Shown: positions 42,232 through 50,533 of the stretch, piece by piece
How the letters are laid out: each line of letters opens with the position of its first letter
Position numbering within the stretch: the stretch's first letter is position 1
Source of the DNA: CAVRQM01 sp963732775
GTDB taxonomy: Bacteria; Pseudomonadota; Alphaproteobacteria; Acetobacterales; Acetobacteraceae
Length of the DNA stretch: 64,000 nucleotides
Assembly (NCBI GenBank): GCA_963732775.1
Contig: CAVTAR010000001.1
Location: 1,426,001 to 1,490,000, forward strand
Direction: 5' to 3'
The notes under the pieces: generated by a model
Told to the model about the DNA's origin: nothing
Database searches by the model: none
The model's input: only the letters and a program-made list of their open reading frames with translations
Made by a program: the position numbers and the translations under genes

Positions 42232-44316
42232 ATGATCCGCCTGCCGCTCGCCCTGTTCCTGCTGGCTGCCCTGGCGCCCCGCGTAGCGCGGTCGGCCGAG
42301 AGCGCGCCCTACGCCGACCCGCGCAACACCGCCACGCTCGTCGCCGAGAGCGATTCGGTCGCGCCGGGGAAGCCGGTCGTGGCGGCGCTCCGGCTGCGGC
42401 TCGCGCCGGGCTGGCACACCTATTGGCGCAACCCCGGGGACGCCGGCATCCCGGCCGAACTCGACTGGACGCTGCCTGCGGGGGCGCATGCCGGCGAGAT
42501 CGCCTGGCCGGCGCCGGAGCGGATCACCGAGGGAGACCTCGTCACCTTTGCCCATACCGGCGAGGTGCTGCTGCCGGTGCGCATCACCGGGCTTGCCGGT
42601 GCGGCCTCGATCGCGCTGCACGCGACCTGGCTCGCCTGTGAGAAGGTGTGCGTGCCCGAGGAGGCGAGCTTCCGCCTCGACCTGCCGGCCGGCAACGGCG
42701 CGCCGGGGGCGGACGAGGCGCTGTTTCAGGCGGCCAAGCTGCGTCTGCCGCGTGCCGTTTCCTGGTCGGCCTTCGTCGCGCCCTCGGGCGCGCTCGACAT
42801 CGCCGTGCCGGAGCTGGGAGCGGCCCAGGTGCGCGATGCGTTGTTCGTCGCGGACGCGCCCGACCGCATCGCCGCGGGCGCCGCGCAGCCGCTCGCGGTG
42901 CGAGAGGGAGGGCTGCGACTCGATCTGCGGGCGACCGCGACGGCCAGGCTGGACCAGGGGCTGTCCGGGGTGCTGCTGCTGACCGATCAGGCGGGCGGGC
43001 GGAGCGCGTTCCAGATCGCTGCCCAGTCCGGACCGCTGCCGCCCGTGCCGGCAGCCACGCCGCTCGCGCTGACCCTGGGGTTCGCGTTCCTGGGCGGGCT
43101 GATCCTGAACCTGATGCCGTGCGTCTTCCCGGTCCTGGCGATGAAGGCCGCGGGCCTTGCGCATCTGCGCGACCCGGCGCGGGCGCGGGGGCAGGCGGCC
43201 GCCTACACGCTGGGGGTGGTGCTGGCATTCTGCGCCATCGGTGGCGCACTGCTCGCGCTGCGCGCCGCCGGATCGTTGGCGGGATGGGGGTTTCAGTTCG
43301 CCCAACCTGGCTTTGTGGCCGCGACCGCCTGGGTGCTGTTCGCGGTCGGCCTCAACCTCTCGGGCGTCTTCGCGGTGGATGGCCTCGGGGTAGCCGGGAT
43401 CGGCCAAGGGCTGGCCGGGCGCGGGGGCACGGCGGGCAGCTTCTTCACCGGCGTGCTCGCGGTCGTGGTGGCAACACCCTGCACCGCGCCGTTCATGAGT
43501 GCGGCGCTGGCGGTCGGGCTCGCCGCCCCGCCGCTCGTGGCGCTCGCCGTGTTCGCGGCGCTGGGGCTGGGGCTCGCGGCGCCCTACGCCCTGCTGGCCG
43601 CCACGCCCGGCGCTGCCCGAATGCTGCCACGGCCCGGCGCGTGGATGGAGGTTTTGCGCCAGGCACTCGCCTTTCCGATGTACGGGGCGGCCGTGTGGCT
43701 GCTGTGGGTGGTGGGGCAGGAGGCGGGGCCGGATGGGGTGGTGGCGACCGCAGGAGCCGGGGTGGCGCTGGCCTTCGCGCTGTGGCTGGTGGGGGTGATG
43801 CAGCGCGGCGGCGTGGCGCGACCCGGGCTGAGCGCGGCGCTGCGCGCGGTCGCGATCCTGGTGACGGTCGGGGCCATCGCGCTCGGGCAACGCACCCTGG
43901 CGCACGGTGGACCCGCCGCCGCCGCCGCCGTCGCGAGCCCCGGCGTCGAACCGTTCTCGCTGTCTCGCCTCGCCGAATTGCGCGCGCAGAACCGCCCCGT
44001 TCTGGTCGACATGACGGCTGCCTGGTGCATCACCTGCCTCGTCAACCAGCGCGTGGCGCTCGACCGCGACGCCGTGCGCGCGGAACTGTCGCGCCTGCGC
44101 GCCGTGCTGCTGCGCGGCGACTGGACGCGGCAGGACCCGGTGATCACCGCATTCCTGCACGGATACGGTCGCGACGGGGTGCCGCTCTACGTGGTCTACC
44201 CGGTCGGCGGCCGGCCGCCGTTCCTGCTGCCGCAGATTTTGACCGAGACGCTGGTGATCGACGCGCTGCGCCGCGCTGCGGACGGATCGTCGAACACCGG
44301 CGGCTGGAGCGGGTGA
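42232..44316 (+). CDS. dsbD: thiol:disulfide interchange protein DsbD family
   Basis: A ~694-residue inner-membrane protein that passes electrons from cytoplasmic thioredoxin to periplasmic substrates. It has a signal peptide and an N-terminal DsbD-alpha-like domain with two Cys (TWLACEKVCVPEE). Eight hydrophobic segments carry the redox pair in LNLMPCVFPVLAMKAAG and VVVATPCTAPFMSAALA. The C-terminal thioredoxin-like domain has CxxC in MTAAWCITCLVNQR. The large N-terminal region is ScsB-like, so ScsB-type function is an alternative. Its last codons overlap the 3' end of the convergent tRNA-Gly. AGGA nine bases upstream supports the ATG at 42232 over 42223. Confidence 0.9.
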   Translation: MIRLPLALFLLAALAPRVARSAESAPYADPRNTATLVAESDSVAPGKPVVAALRLRLAPGWHTYWRNPGDAGIPAELDWTLPAGAHAGEIAWPAPERITEGDLVTFAHTGEVLLPVRITGLAGAASIALHATWLACEKVCVPEEASFRLDLPAGNGAPGADEALFQAAKLRLPRAVSWSAFVAPSGALDIAVPELGAAQVRDALFVADAPDRIAAGAAQPLAVREGGLRLDLRATATARLDQGLSGVLLLTDQAGGRSAFQIAAQSGPLPPVPAATPLALTLGFAFLGGLILNLMPCVFPVLAMKAAGLAHLRDPARARGQAAAYTLGVVLAFCAIGGALLALRAAGSLAGWGFQFAQPGFVAATAWVLFAVGLNLSGVFAVDGLGVAGIGQGLAGRGGTAGSFFTGVLAVVVATPCTAPFMSAALAVGLAAPPLVALAVFAALGLGLAAPYALLAATPGAARMLPRPGAWMEVLRQALAFPMYGAAVWLLWVVGQEAGPDGVVATAGAGVALAFALWLVGVMQRGGVARPGLSAALRAVAILVTVGAIALGQRTLAHGGPAAAAAVASPGVEPFSLSRLAELRAQNRPVLVDMTAAWCITCLVNQRVALDRDAVRAELSRLRAVLLRGDWTRQDPVITAFLHGYGRDGVPLYVVYPVGGRPPFLLPQILTETLVIDALRRAADGSSNTGGWSG

Positions 44317-44378
44317 AGGGAATCGAACCCTCGTATGCAGCTTGGGAAGCTGCCGTTCTACCATTGAACTACACCCGC
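44305..44378 (-). tRNA. tRNA-Gly (anticodon CCC)
   Basis: Read on the minus strand, a 7-bp acceptor stem (GCGGGTG with CACCCGC) encloses a D arm with TAGTTCAATGGTAGAA, an anticodon stem-loop with loop CTTCCCAA and anticodon CCC, and a T arm GAGGGTTCGATTCCCTT. The discriminator base is T and CCA is encoded (44305-44307). The 3' end lies inside the last codons and stop of dsbD on the other strand. Confidence 0.95.
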
Positions 44379-44454
44379 GCGGGACGGACTATACGAAGCC
44401 GGCATTGACGCCGCAATCGCCCACCCCTAGCGTTCTCTTGCCGGCGGTTCCGGC

Positions 44455-44512
44455 CCTCGTGATTTGTCCGGCCGGATTGCGGCGAGGTGAAACAAGCGCG
44501 CTAAAGAGGCCA
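44455..44512 (+). promoter_or_regulatory. SAM-II riboswitch upstream of metZ
   Basis: The leader contains the SAM-II pattern TGATTTG at 44459-44465, a C/G-rich P1 loop with GGATTGCGGC, then GTGAAACAAGCG and the conserved CGCTAAAGAGG tail ending at 44509. The 3' TAAAGAGG segment pairs back to form the pseudoknot that binds SAM in this class. It ends about 70 bases before metZ. High SAM should repress methionine synthesis, which matches the downstream gene. Confidence 0.8.
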
Positions 44513-44579
44513 GCCGACCGTGCTTTCGGGCGGGGCCGTGCGACCCTCATACGGCCGGTCCTCGCGACCGGAGAGACGC

Positions 44580-45806
44580 ATGAGCGAACCGAGCCTGCAT
44601 CCCGCCACGCTGGCCATTCACGGCGGCATCGAGCGCACGAACTTCGACGAGACTGCCGAGGCGTTGTTCCTCACCTCCGGCTTCGTCTATGACAGCGCCG
44701 AGCAGGCCGAGGCGACCTTCGCCGGCACGGAAAAACACTACCAGTACTCGCGGTTCGGCAATCCGACAGTGGCGATGCTGGAACAGCGCCTCGCGCTGAT
44801 GGAGGGGGCCGAGGCGTGCCGCGCCACTGCCACGGGCATGGCCGCCGTGCACGCCTCCATGCTGTGCCACCTGAGCGCCGGCGACCGCGTGGTGGCCGCG
44901 CGTGCGCTGTTCGGCTCGTGCCACTGGATCGTCAGCACGCTGCTGCCGCGCTACGGCATCGCGACGGAATTCGTCGACGGCGCCGACCTCGGTGCCTGGG
45001 CGGGCGCGCTGCGACAGCCAGCCGCGATGGTGCTGTTGGAGACGCCCTCGAACCCGATGCTGGACATGGTGGACCTGCAGGCCGTGGCCGACCTGGCCCA
45101 CGCGGCGGGCGCACTGGTGGTGGTGGACAACGTGTTCGCCACGCCGCTGCTGCAGCAGCCGCTGCGCTTCGGCGCGGACGTCGTGGTGTATTCCGCGACC
45201 AAGCACTTCGACGGCCAGGGCCGCGTCCTGGGCGGGGCGGTCCTGGGCCGGCGCGACTGGGTCGAGAGCACCTTGCAGCCGTTCATCCGCAACACCGGCC
45301 CGTCGCTCTCGCCGTTCAACGCCTGGGTGATCCTGAAGGGGCTCGAGACGCTGCGCCTGCGCGTCGATGCTGCCTGCGCCACCGCCGCCGCGGTCGCGGA
45401 CGCGCTGGCCGCCCATCCCGAGGTGGCGCGCGTGCTCTACCCGGCGCGCCAGGACCATCCGCAGCACGCGCTGGCGATAGCGCAGATGAGCGGCGGCGGC
45501 ACCCTCGTCACGCTGGAACTCATGCACGGCAAGGCGGCGGCGTTCGCGATGCTGAACGCCTTGCGGCTGATCCGCGTGAGCAACAACCTGGGCGACAGCA
45601 AGTCGCTCGCGACCCACCCGGCCACCACCACGCACATGCGCATCGGGCCCGAGGAGCGGGCGCGGCTCGGCATCACCGACGGCGTGGTGCGTCTGTCGGT
45701 CGGGCTCGAGGACGCGCGCGACCTGGTGGCCGACCTGGCACAGGCGCTCGACCACGCCGCGGTCACGCGCGACAGGCTGGACAAGCGCCCGCTCCGCGCG
45801 ATTTGA
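44580..45806 (+). CDS. metZ: O-succinylhomoserine sulfhydrylase
   Basis: A 408-residue PLP enzyme of the Cys/Met metabolism family that makes homocysteine from O-succinylhomoserine and sulfide. It has TLAIHGGIERTNFDETAEAL, HYQYSRFGNPTVAMLEQRLA, the cofactor-binding ACRATATGMAAVHASM, the Schiff-base Lys in YSATKHFDGQGRVLGG and SLGV-like end VRLSVGLEDARDLVADL. The metZ assignment over metB/metC/metY rests on GFVYDSAEQAEATFAG, the downstream apaG, and the SAM-II leader, which is typical of metZ and metA in alphaproteobacteria. Confidence 0.92.
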   Translation: MSEPSLHPATLAIHGGIERTNFDETAEALFLTSGFVYDSAEQAEATFAGTEKHYQYSRFGNPTVAMLEQRLALMEGAEACRATATGMAAVHASMLCHLSAGDRVVAARALFGSCHWIVSTLLPRYGIATEFVDGADLGAWAGALRQPAAMVLLETPSNPMLDMVDLQAVADLAHAAGALVVVDNVFATPLLQQPLRFGADVVVYSATKHFDGQGRVLGGAVLGRRDWVESTLQPFIRNTGPSLSPFNAWVILKGLETLRLRVDAACATAAAVADALAAHPEVARVLYPARQDHPQHALAIAQMSGGGTLVTLELMHGKAAAFAMLNALRLIRVSNNLGDSKSLATHPATTTHMRIGPEERARLGITDGVVRLSVGLEDARDLVADLAQALDHAAVTRDRLDKRPLRAI

Positions 45807-45845
45807 TTTGTCGGGACGGCGGGCGACCGGCGCGGGAGGAGCGGC

Positions 45846-46250
45846 ATGACGGAGGCGTATTCGGCGACCACCCACGACGTGCGCGTGACCGTGCGATCGT
45901 TCTTCCTCGACGACCAGTCCCAGCCCGACGAGGGCCGGTTCGTCTGGGCCTATCGCATCAGCATCGAGAACCTGGGTCGCGAAGCGGTGCAGTTGCTGCG
46001 CCGCACCTGGTCGATCACCGACGCCCGCGGGCGGGCCCAGCGGGTGCATGGCGAGGGCGTGGTGGGCCAGCAGCCGGTGCTGGAGCCGGGCGAGGCGTTC
46101 GAGTACACCTCTGGCACGCCGCTCGACACGCCGTCCGGCTTCATGGTGGGCTGGTACCATATGGTGATGGCCGGCTCCGGCGAGCCGTTCGACGTGGCGA
46201 TTCCGGCGTTCAGCCTGGACAGCCCGCACGAGCGCGGGCAGGTGCACTGA
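45846..46250 (+). CDS. apaG: ApaG family protein
   Basis: A 134-residue single-domain beta-sandwich protein (FN3-like). Family hallmarks are RFVWAYRISIENLGREAVQL, LLRRTWSITDARGRAQRVHG, EGVVGQQPVLEPGEAFEYTS and TPSGFMVGWYHMV. ApaG is linked to Co2+ resistance, Mg2+ efflux and control of diadenosine tetraphosphate levels in enterobacteria; the mechanism is unknown. It follows metZ by 39 bases and has a GGGAGGAG ribosome binding site. Confidence 0.93.
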   Translation: MTEAYSATTHDVRVTVRSFFLDDQSQPDEGRFVWAYRISIENLGREAVQLLRRTWSITDARGRAQRVHGEGVVGQQPVLEPGEAFEYTSGTPLDTPSGFMVGWYHMVMAGSGEPFDVAIPAFSLDSPHERGQVH

Positions 46251-46319
46251 ACCGCAGGCGGTTGGCACGGCGGCGGCCTCGCCCATATCCGGAACAACGA
46301 ACAGCGAGGATAGCCGGGC

Positions 46320-46940
46320 GTGGACATCATGACTCCCGCCGAGACCACGACGCGGCCGAGCCGCGCCGAGGCCGAGGAGGCGGTGCGGACCCTGTTGCGC
46401 TGGGCCGGCGAGAACCCCGGGCGCGAGGGGCTGGTCGATACGCCGGCACGCGTCGTGCGCTCCTACGAGGAGTTCTTCGCCGGTTACGCGGTCGACCCGG
46501 TGGCGCTGCTGTCGCGCACCTTCGCCGAGGTGGAGGGCTATGACGAGATCGTGCTGCTGCGGGACATCCGCGTCGAGAGCTATTGCGAGCACCACATGGT
46601 GCCGATCGTCGGCCGCGCGCACGTCGCCTATCTGCCGCACCGGCGCGTGGTGGGCATCAGCAAGCTCGCGCGCGTGGTCGACGCCTATGCGAAGCGGTTG
46701 CAGATCCAGGAAAAGCTGACCGCCCAGATCGCCGCGACCATCGACGAAGTGCTGCAGCCGCTCGGCACCGCCGTGGTGATCGAGGCCGGGCACCAGTGCA
46801 TGACCACGCGCGGCGTGCACAAGCCCGGCGTGTCGATGGTGACGAGCAAGATGCTGGGGGCGTTCCGCAGCAACCCGGACACGCGGCGCGAGCTGCTGTC
46901 GATGCTGCCGCAGCCGAATTCGTTGCCGTTCGCGGGATAG
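46320..46940 (+). CDS. folE: GTP cyclohydrolase I
   Basis: A 206-residue enzyme that converts GTP to 7,8-dihydroneopterin triphosphate, the first step of folate synthesis. The catalytic core is present: NPGREGLVDTPARVVRSYEE, VESYCEHHMVPIVGRAHVAY with the zinc Cys and His, HRRVVGISKLARVVDAYAKR, LQIQEKLTAQIAATIDEVL and EAGHQCMTTRGVHKPG with the second zinc Cys. The GTG at 46320 follows GAGGA at usable spacing; an ATG at 46329 is also possible. Confidence 0.95.
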   Translation: MDIMTPAETTTRPSRAEAEEAVRTLLRWAGENPGREGLVDTPARVVRSYEEFFAGYAVDPVALLSRTFAEVEGYDEIVLLRDIRVESYCEHHMVPIVGRAHVAYLPHRRVVGISKLARVVDAYAKRLQIQEKLTAQIAATIDEVLQPLGTAVVIEAGHQCMTTRGVHKPGVSMVTSKMLGAFRSNPDTRRELLSMLPQPNSLPFAG

Positions 46941-46968
46941 CCGGCGAACAGCCGGTCGGGCTCCCGGC

Positions 46969-47907
46969 TCACGAGGAGAGGGGAGCGGGGGACCGCCAGC
47001 GCAGCAGGCGGCCGTCGATACAGGCGAGACCGGCAGCGATCAACGCCATGCCGGCCAGCGCCGCGAGCGTGACCGGCTCGCCCAGCAGGACGCCGCCGAG
47101 CAGCAGGGCGGAGACCGGCACCAGGAACGTGACCAGAACGAGGTTGGTCGCCCCGACGCGGTGTAGCAGGCGGAAGAACATCAGATACGCGAGCGACGTG
47201 CTGAGCAGCGCGAGGCCGAGCAGGCACGCCCAGCCGGTCGGCGACGGTGCCGCCAGCGTCCACGGGCGATCCGCCGCGACGCACACCGGCAGCACGATGA
47301 GCGAGGCGCCGGCGAGCTGGCCGACAGACATCTGTGCGGGCGAGGCTCCCCGGATGGTGCGCGCGAACGGCACGCCGAACGCGTAGGACAACGCGGCGCC
47401 GAGGCAGGCGAGCTGGCCGAGGAGGTCCTGGCCGAGCAGCGCGCCGGGGCCTACCAGCACGGCCACGCCACAGAAGCCGCACAGGATGCCCGCCGCGCGC
47501 GCGTGTGTCAGCTTCTCGGTGCGCAGCACGAGCCCGGTCACGAGCACGGTGAAGATCGGTGTCATCGCGTTCAGGATTGAGGCAGTGCCGCCCGACACGC
47601 GCGTCTCGGCCCAGGCATAGGCAGAGAAGGGAATCGCGTTGTTGATGAGTCCGAGCAATAGGAACCTCGTCCAGGTCGCGCGCGGCGGCAGCCAGTTCTC
47701 GCCGCGCGCTGCACCGATGGCCAGCAGTGCCAGGCCGCCCAGCGCCACGCGCCCGAACACCGTGGTGGACGGCGGCAGCTCAAATGCCAGAACGCGATAG
47801 AACAGGAACGAGCCGCCCCACAGCACCGACAATCCGGCCAGCAACAGCCAGTCCGCGGTCTCGATGCGTTGTACCGGAGCCACTTCTCGCGCCTCTGCCC
47901 GCTGCAC
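46969..47907 (-). CDS. DMT superfamily (EamA) transporter
   Basis: A 312-residue protein with ten hydrophobic segments arranged as two EamA repeats. The first contains LLAGLSVLWGGSFLFYRVLA and SILNAMTPIFTVLVTGLVLR-TEKLT. The second contains GQLACLGAALSYAFGVPFAR and STSLAYLMFFRLLHRVGATN ending VSALLLGGVLLGEPVTLAAL. Such proteins export amino acids, purines or other metabolites, but the substrate cannot be read from the sequence. It is convergent with folE. Confidence 0.9.
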   Translation of the reverse strand: MQRAEAREVAPVQRIETADWLLLAGLSVLWGGSFLFYRVLAFELPPSTTVFGRVALGGLALLAIGAARGENWLPPRATWTRFLLLGLINNAIPFSAYAWAETRVSGGTASILNAMTPIFTVLVTGLVLRTEKLTHARAAGILCGFCGVAVLVGPGALLGQDLLGQLACLGAALSYAFGVPFARTIRGASPAQMSVGQLAGASLIVLPVCVAADRPWTLAAPSPTGWACLLGLALLSTSLAYLMFFRLLHRVGATNLVLVTFLVPVSALLLGGVLLGEPVTLAALAGMALIAAGLACIDGRLLRWRSPAPLSS

Positions 47908-47968
47908 GGCGATGATGCGTCAGGGCGTCGGCGCCATGCACTCCGTTGCTTGCGATGACGCCGGATGA

Positions 47969-49471
47969 TCAGGGCTGCGCCGGGCGCGGCACCCGGGCGG
48001 GGACGACCACCGAGAGCAGCACCGCCACCACGACGTTGGCCGCAAGCGCCAGCAGCCCGGTGTAGACCGGATAGCCGGGTGCGATCAGGTGCGCGGGCTT
48101 GAGCCCGTCCAGCACGAAGAACGCGTAGGTGCCGCTGCCGAAGCCCACGACCCAGCCGGCCAGCAGGGCCGGGCCCTTGAACCAGCGGGTGAACAGGCCG
48201 AACACCAGCGACGGGAACGTCTGCAGGATCCAGATGCCGCCCAGCAACTGAAGGTCGATCGCGAACGTGAGCGGCAGGAACAGGATGCAGGCGAGCGCCC
48301 CCAGCTTGACCACGAGGCTGGTGAGCTTGGCGACCTGCGCCTCGCCGGCTGGGTGGATAGCCGGGTTCACGTAGGCTTTCCAGAAGTTGCGGGTGAACAG
48401 GTTGGCCGCCCCGATCGACATCATCGCCGCCGGGACGAGCGCCCCGATGGCGATGGCAGCGAAGGCGAAGCCGGCGAACCAGTTGGGGAACACCGCGGCG
48501 AACAGCGCCGGGATTGCCTGGTTGGCATCGGACACCTTGACACCGGCGGCGTGCGCCATCAGCCCCATCAAGGCAATCAGGCCGAGCAGCAGCGAATACA
48601 GCGGCAGCAGCATGGCATTGCGCTTGATGGTCTCGCCGCCGCGCGCGGCGAATACGCCGGTCAGCGTGTGCGGGTACATGAACAGGGCGAGTGCCGAGCC
48701 GAGCGCCAGCGTGGGATACAGCACGGCCTGCGATGGCGACAGCAGCAGGCTGCCCTTGCCCGCCGCCTTGAAGGCGACATCGGCGGCCGCGAAGATGGCG
48801 CCGTAGCCGCCCAGTTTCATGGGCACCCAGACCACCGCGGCGATCACCACCACGTAGATCATGGCGTCCTTGAGGAAGGCGATCAGCGCCGGCGCGCGCA
48901 GCCCTGCCGAGTAGGTGAACAACGCCAGGATCAGGAACGCGATGACGAGTGACGCCTCGGCGGGCAGGCCGATCGCGGTGATCACCGCTTTCATTCCGAC
49001 CAGCTGCAGCGCGATATAGGGCATGGTCGCCAGCACGCCGGTCAATGCTATCGCCAGTTCCAGCGGACGCAGGCCGTAGCGGCCGTGCACCACGTCGGCG
49101 GCGGTGACGTAACCGTTGCGGGCCGCCTCCTCCCAGAGTTTCGGCATGGTGACGAACACGAATGGGTAGACCAGCACCGTATACGGCAGCGCGAAGAAGC
49201 CGTAGGCGCCGACGCCGTACACCAGCGCCGGGACGGCGATCACGGTGTAGGCGGTGTACAGGTCGCCGCCGAGCAGGAACCAGGTGATCCAGGTGCCGAA
49301 CTGGCGGCCGCCCAGCCCCCACTCATCCAGATGCGCGAGCGTGGCGGGTCGCTTCCAGTGCGCGGCGACGAACCCCATCACCACCACCAGGGCAAAGAAG
49401 CCCAGGAACACCGCGAGCGCCGTGGCATCGACCTGCGCGCCGAACCACCCCTTAAGGACGTCGGCGTTCAC
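47969..49471 (-). CDS. sodium:solute symporter (SSS family, MctP-like)
   Basis: A 500-residue, ~13-TM symporter starting at a GTG that overlaps the stop of the DUF3311 gene. It has LDEWGLGGRQFGTWITWFLL, GGDLYTAYTVIAVPALVYGV, RYGLRPLELAIALTGVLATM, LQLVGMKAVITAIGLP and the SSS signature region AIAIGALVPAAMMSIGAANL. It resembles MctP, the monocarboxylate (lactate, pyruvate, alanine) uptake system of Rhizobium. Na+ coupling is expected for the family but not proven. The small DUF3311 protein is the usual partner of this subgroup. Confidence 0.9.
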   Translation of the reverse strand: MNADVLKGWFGAQVDATALAVFLGFFALVVVMGFVAAHWKRPATLAHLDEWGLGGRQFGTWITWFLLGGDLYTAYTVIAVPALVYGVGAYGFFALPYTVLVYPFVFVTMPKLWEEAARNGYVTAADVVHGRYGLRPLELAIALTGVLATMPYIALQLVGMKAVITAIGLPAEASLVIAFLILALFTYSAGLRAPALIAFLKDAMIYVVVIAAVVWVPMKLGGYGAIFAAADVAFKAAGKGSLLLSPSQAVLYPTLALGSALALFMYPHTLTGVFAARGGETIKRNAMLLPLYSLLLGLIALMGLMAHAAGVKVSDANQAIPALFAAVFPNWFAGFAFAAIAIGALVPAAMMSIGAANLFTRNFWKAYVNPAIHPAGEAQVAKLTSLVVKLGALACILFLPLTFAIDLQLLGGIWILQTFPSLVFGLFTRWFKGPALLAGWVVGFGSGTYAFFVLDGLKPAHLIAPGYPVYTGLLALAANVVVAVLLSVVVPARVPRPAQP

Positions 49472-49635
49472 GGCCGCTCGCTCCGCCAGACGATCCAGGT
49501 GACGATCATGCCAAGCGGCACCCAGGCGAGCTGGTACCAGTAGAAGAACGGAAAGCCGAACAGCGCCGGCTCGCGCATGTCATAGAGCGGGGTCCAGAGC
49601 AGGCCCGCAAAGGGCAGCAGCAGCAACCAGCGCAT
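49468..49635 (-). CDS. DUF3311 small membrane protein
   Basis: A 55-residue protein with two hydrophobic segments: MRWLLLLPFAGLLWTPLYDM and FPFFYWYQLAWVPLGMIVTW, ending in a basic/acidic tail. This is the DUF3311 pattern (P-x-Y, F-P-F-F-Y-W-Y-Q), encoded immediately before SSS-type monocarboxylate symporters in many proteobacteria. The AAGGGGGAA site before the ATG at 49635 supports the start. The stop overlaps the symporter GTG, so a subunit role is likely. Confidence 0.85.
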   Translation of the reverse strand: MRWLLLLPFAGLLWTPLYDMREPALFGFPFFYWYQLAWVPLGMIVTWIVWRSERP

Positions 49636-49702
49636 GGCGGACGTTCCCCCTTTCGGAAACGATGCCGCAGCCCCGGGGGCGGCGCAAGCACGGCACGCAT
49701 CG

Positions 49703-49762
49703 CCCTCGCCAGCCCCCTCGCCAGCCCCCTCGCCAGCCCCCTCGCCAGCCCCCTCGCCAGCG
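49703..49762. repeat. 12-bp tandem repeat (minisatellite) upstream of phaB
   Basis: Five consecutive copies of CCCTCGCCAGCC (last copy ending G) lie in the 175-base divergent region between the DUF3311 gene and phaB, 48 bases before the phaB ATG. Copy number is probably variable and could alter promoter spacing. Read in the phaB frame it would encode Pro-Ser-Pro-Ala, but phaB starts downstream. Confidence 0.9.
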
Positions 49763-49810
49763 CATCGCGTGCCGCGTAGCATCGTGCGAAACACGTCCAA
49801 GGAGGGTGAT

Positions 49811-50533
49811 ATGGCGCGCGTGGCGGTGGTGACGGGCGGCACGCGGGGCATCGGCGCCGAGATTTCCCGCGCGCTCCGGGCCGCGGGCCGGACCGTGGTG
49901 GCGAGCTACGCCGGCAACGACGCGGCCGCCGAGGCGTTTCGCGCGGAGACCGGGATTGCCGTGGAGAAGTTCGACGTCGGCGACTTCGCCGCCTGCGAGG
50001 CAGCGCTGGCGCGCATCGTCGCCAGCCACGGGCCGGTCGCCATCGTGGTCAACAATGCCGGCATCACCCGGGACGCGACGCTATCAAAACTGTCGCGCGA
50101 GATGTGGGATGCGGTGATCGACACCAATCTCGGCAGCTGCTTCAACATGTGCAAGCTGACCTTCGATTCGATGCGCGCCGAGAAGTTCGGACGCGTCGTC
50201 AACATCGGCAGCATCAACGGCCAGGCCGGGCAGTACGGCCAGGTGAACTACGCCGCCGCGAAATCGGGCATTCACGGCTTCACCAAGGCGCTGGCGCAGG
50301 AGGGCGCCCGGTTCAACATCACGGTCAATGCGATCGCGCCGGGCTATGTCGATACCGATATGGTACGCGCCGTGCCGCCCGACGTGCTGCAGAAGATCGT
50401 GGCGCGGATTCCCGTAGGCCGCCTCGGGCATGCCGCGGACATCGCGCGCGGCGTGGTGTTCCTGACCGCCGACGAGGCTGATTTCGTCACCGGCTCGACG
50501 TTGTCCATCAACGGCGGCCAGCACATGTACTAG
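49811..50533 (+). CDS. phaB: acetoacetyl-CoA reductase
   Basis: A 240-residue SDR enzyme that reduces acetoacetyl-CoA to (R)-3-hydroxybutyryl-CoA for PHB synthesis. It has VAVVTGGTRGIGAEISRALR (NADPH loop), VVNNAGITRDATLSKLSREM, WDAVIDTNLGSCFNMCKLTF, catalytic Ser in VVNIGSINGQAGQYGQ and the YAAAKSGIHGF motif, ending IPVGRLGHAADIARGVVFLT. The FNMCKLTFDSM and NGQAGQYGQVN blocks favour PhaB over FabG. The AGGAGG site before the ATG at 49811 fixes the start. The stop codon TAG is the exact target of the IS insertion. Confidence 0.9.
   Translation: MARVAVVTGGTRGIGAEISRALRAAGRTVVASYAGNDAAAEAFRAETGIAVEKFDVGDFAACEAALARIVASHGPVAIVVNNAGITRDATLSKLSREMWDAVIDTNLGSCFNMCKLTFDSMRAEKFGRVVNIGSINGQAGQYGQVNYAAAKSGIHGFTKALAQEGARFNITVNAIAPGYVDTDMVRAVPPDVLQKIVARIPVGRLGHAADIARGVVFLTADEADFVTGSTLSINGGQHMY

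Noticed and set aside
42169..44364. A 731-codon minus-strand frame covering all of dsbD
   Set aside because: Low-complexity Arg/Gln/His translation with no domain; it mirrors dsbD codon bias and even covers the tRNA-Gly.
44547..46820. A 757-codon minus-strand frame across metZ, apaG and folE
   Set aside because: Three well-defined genes lie on the other strand; the frame is a GC-rich shadow.
49703..49762. CRISPR-like array
   Set aside because: The 12-base units are directly adjacent without spacers, so this is a simple tandem repeat.
49634..49810. N-terminal extension of phaB with PSPAP repeats
   Set aside because: The frame is open, but a strong AGGAGG precedes the ATG at 49811 and PhaB proteins start at MARVAVVTGG. 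The repeats are better seen as a minisatellite in the intergenic region.
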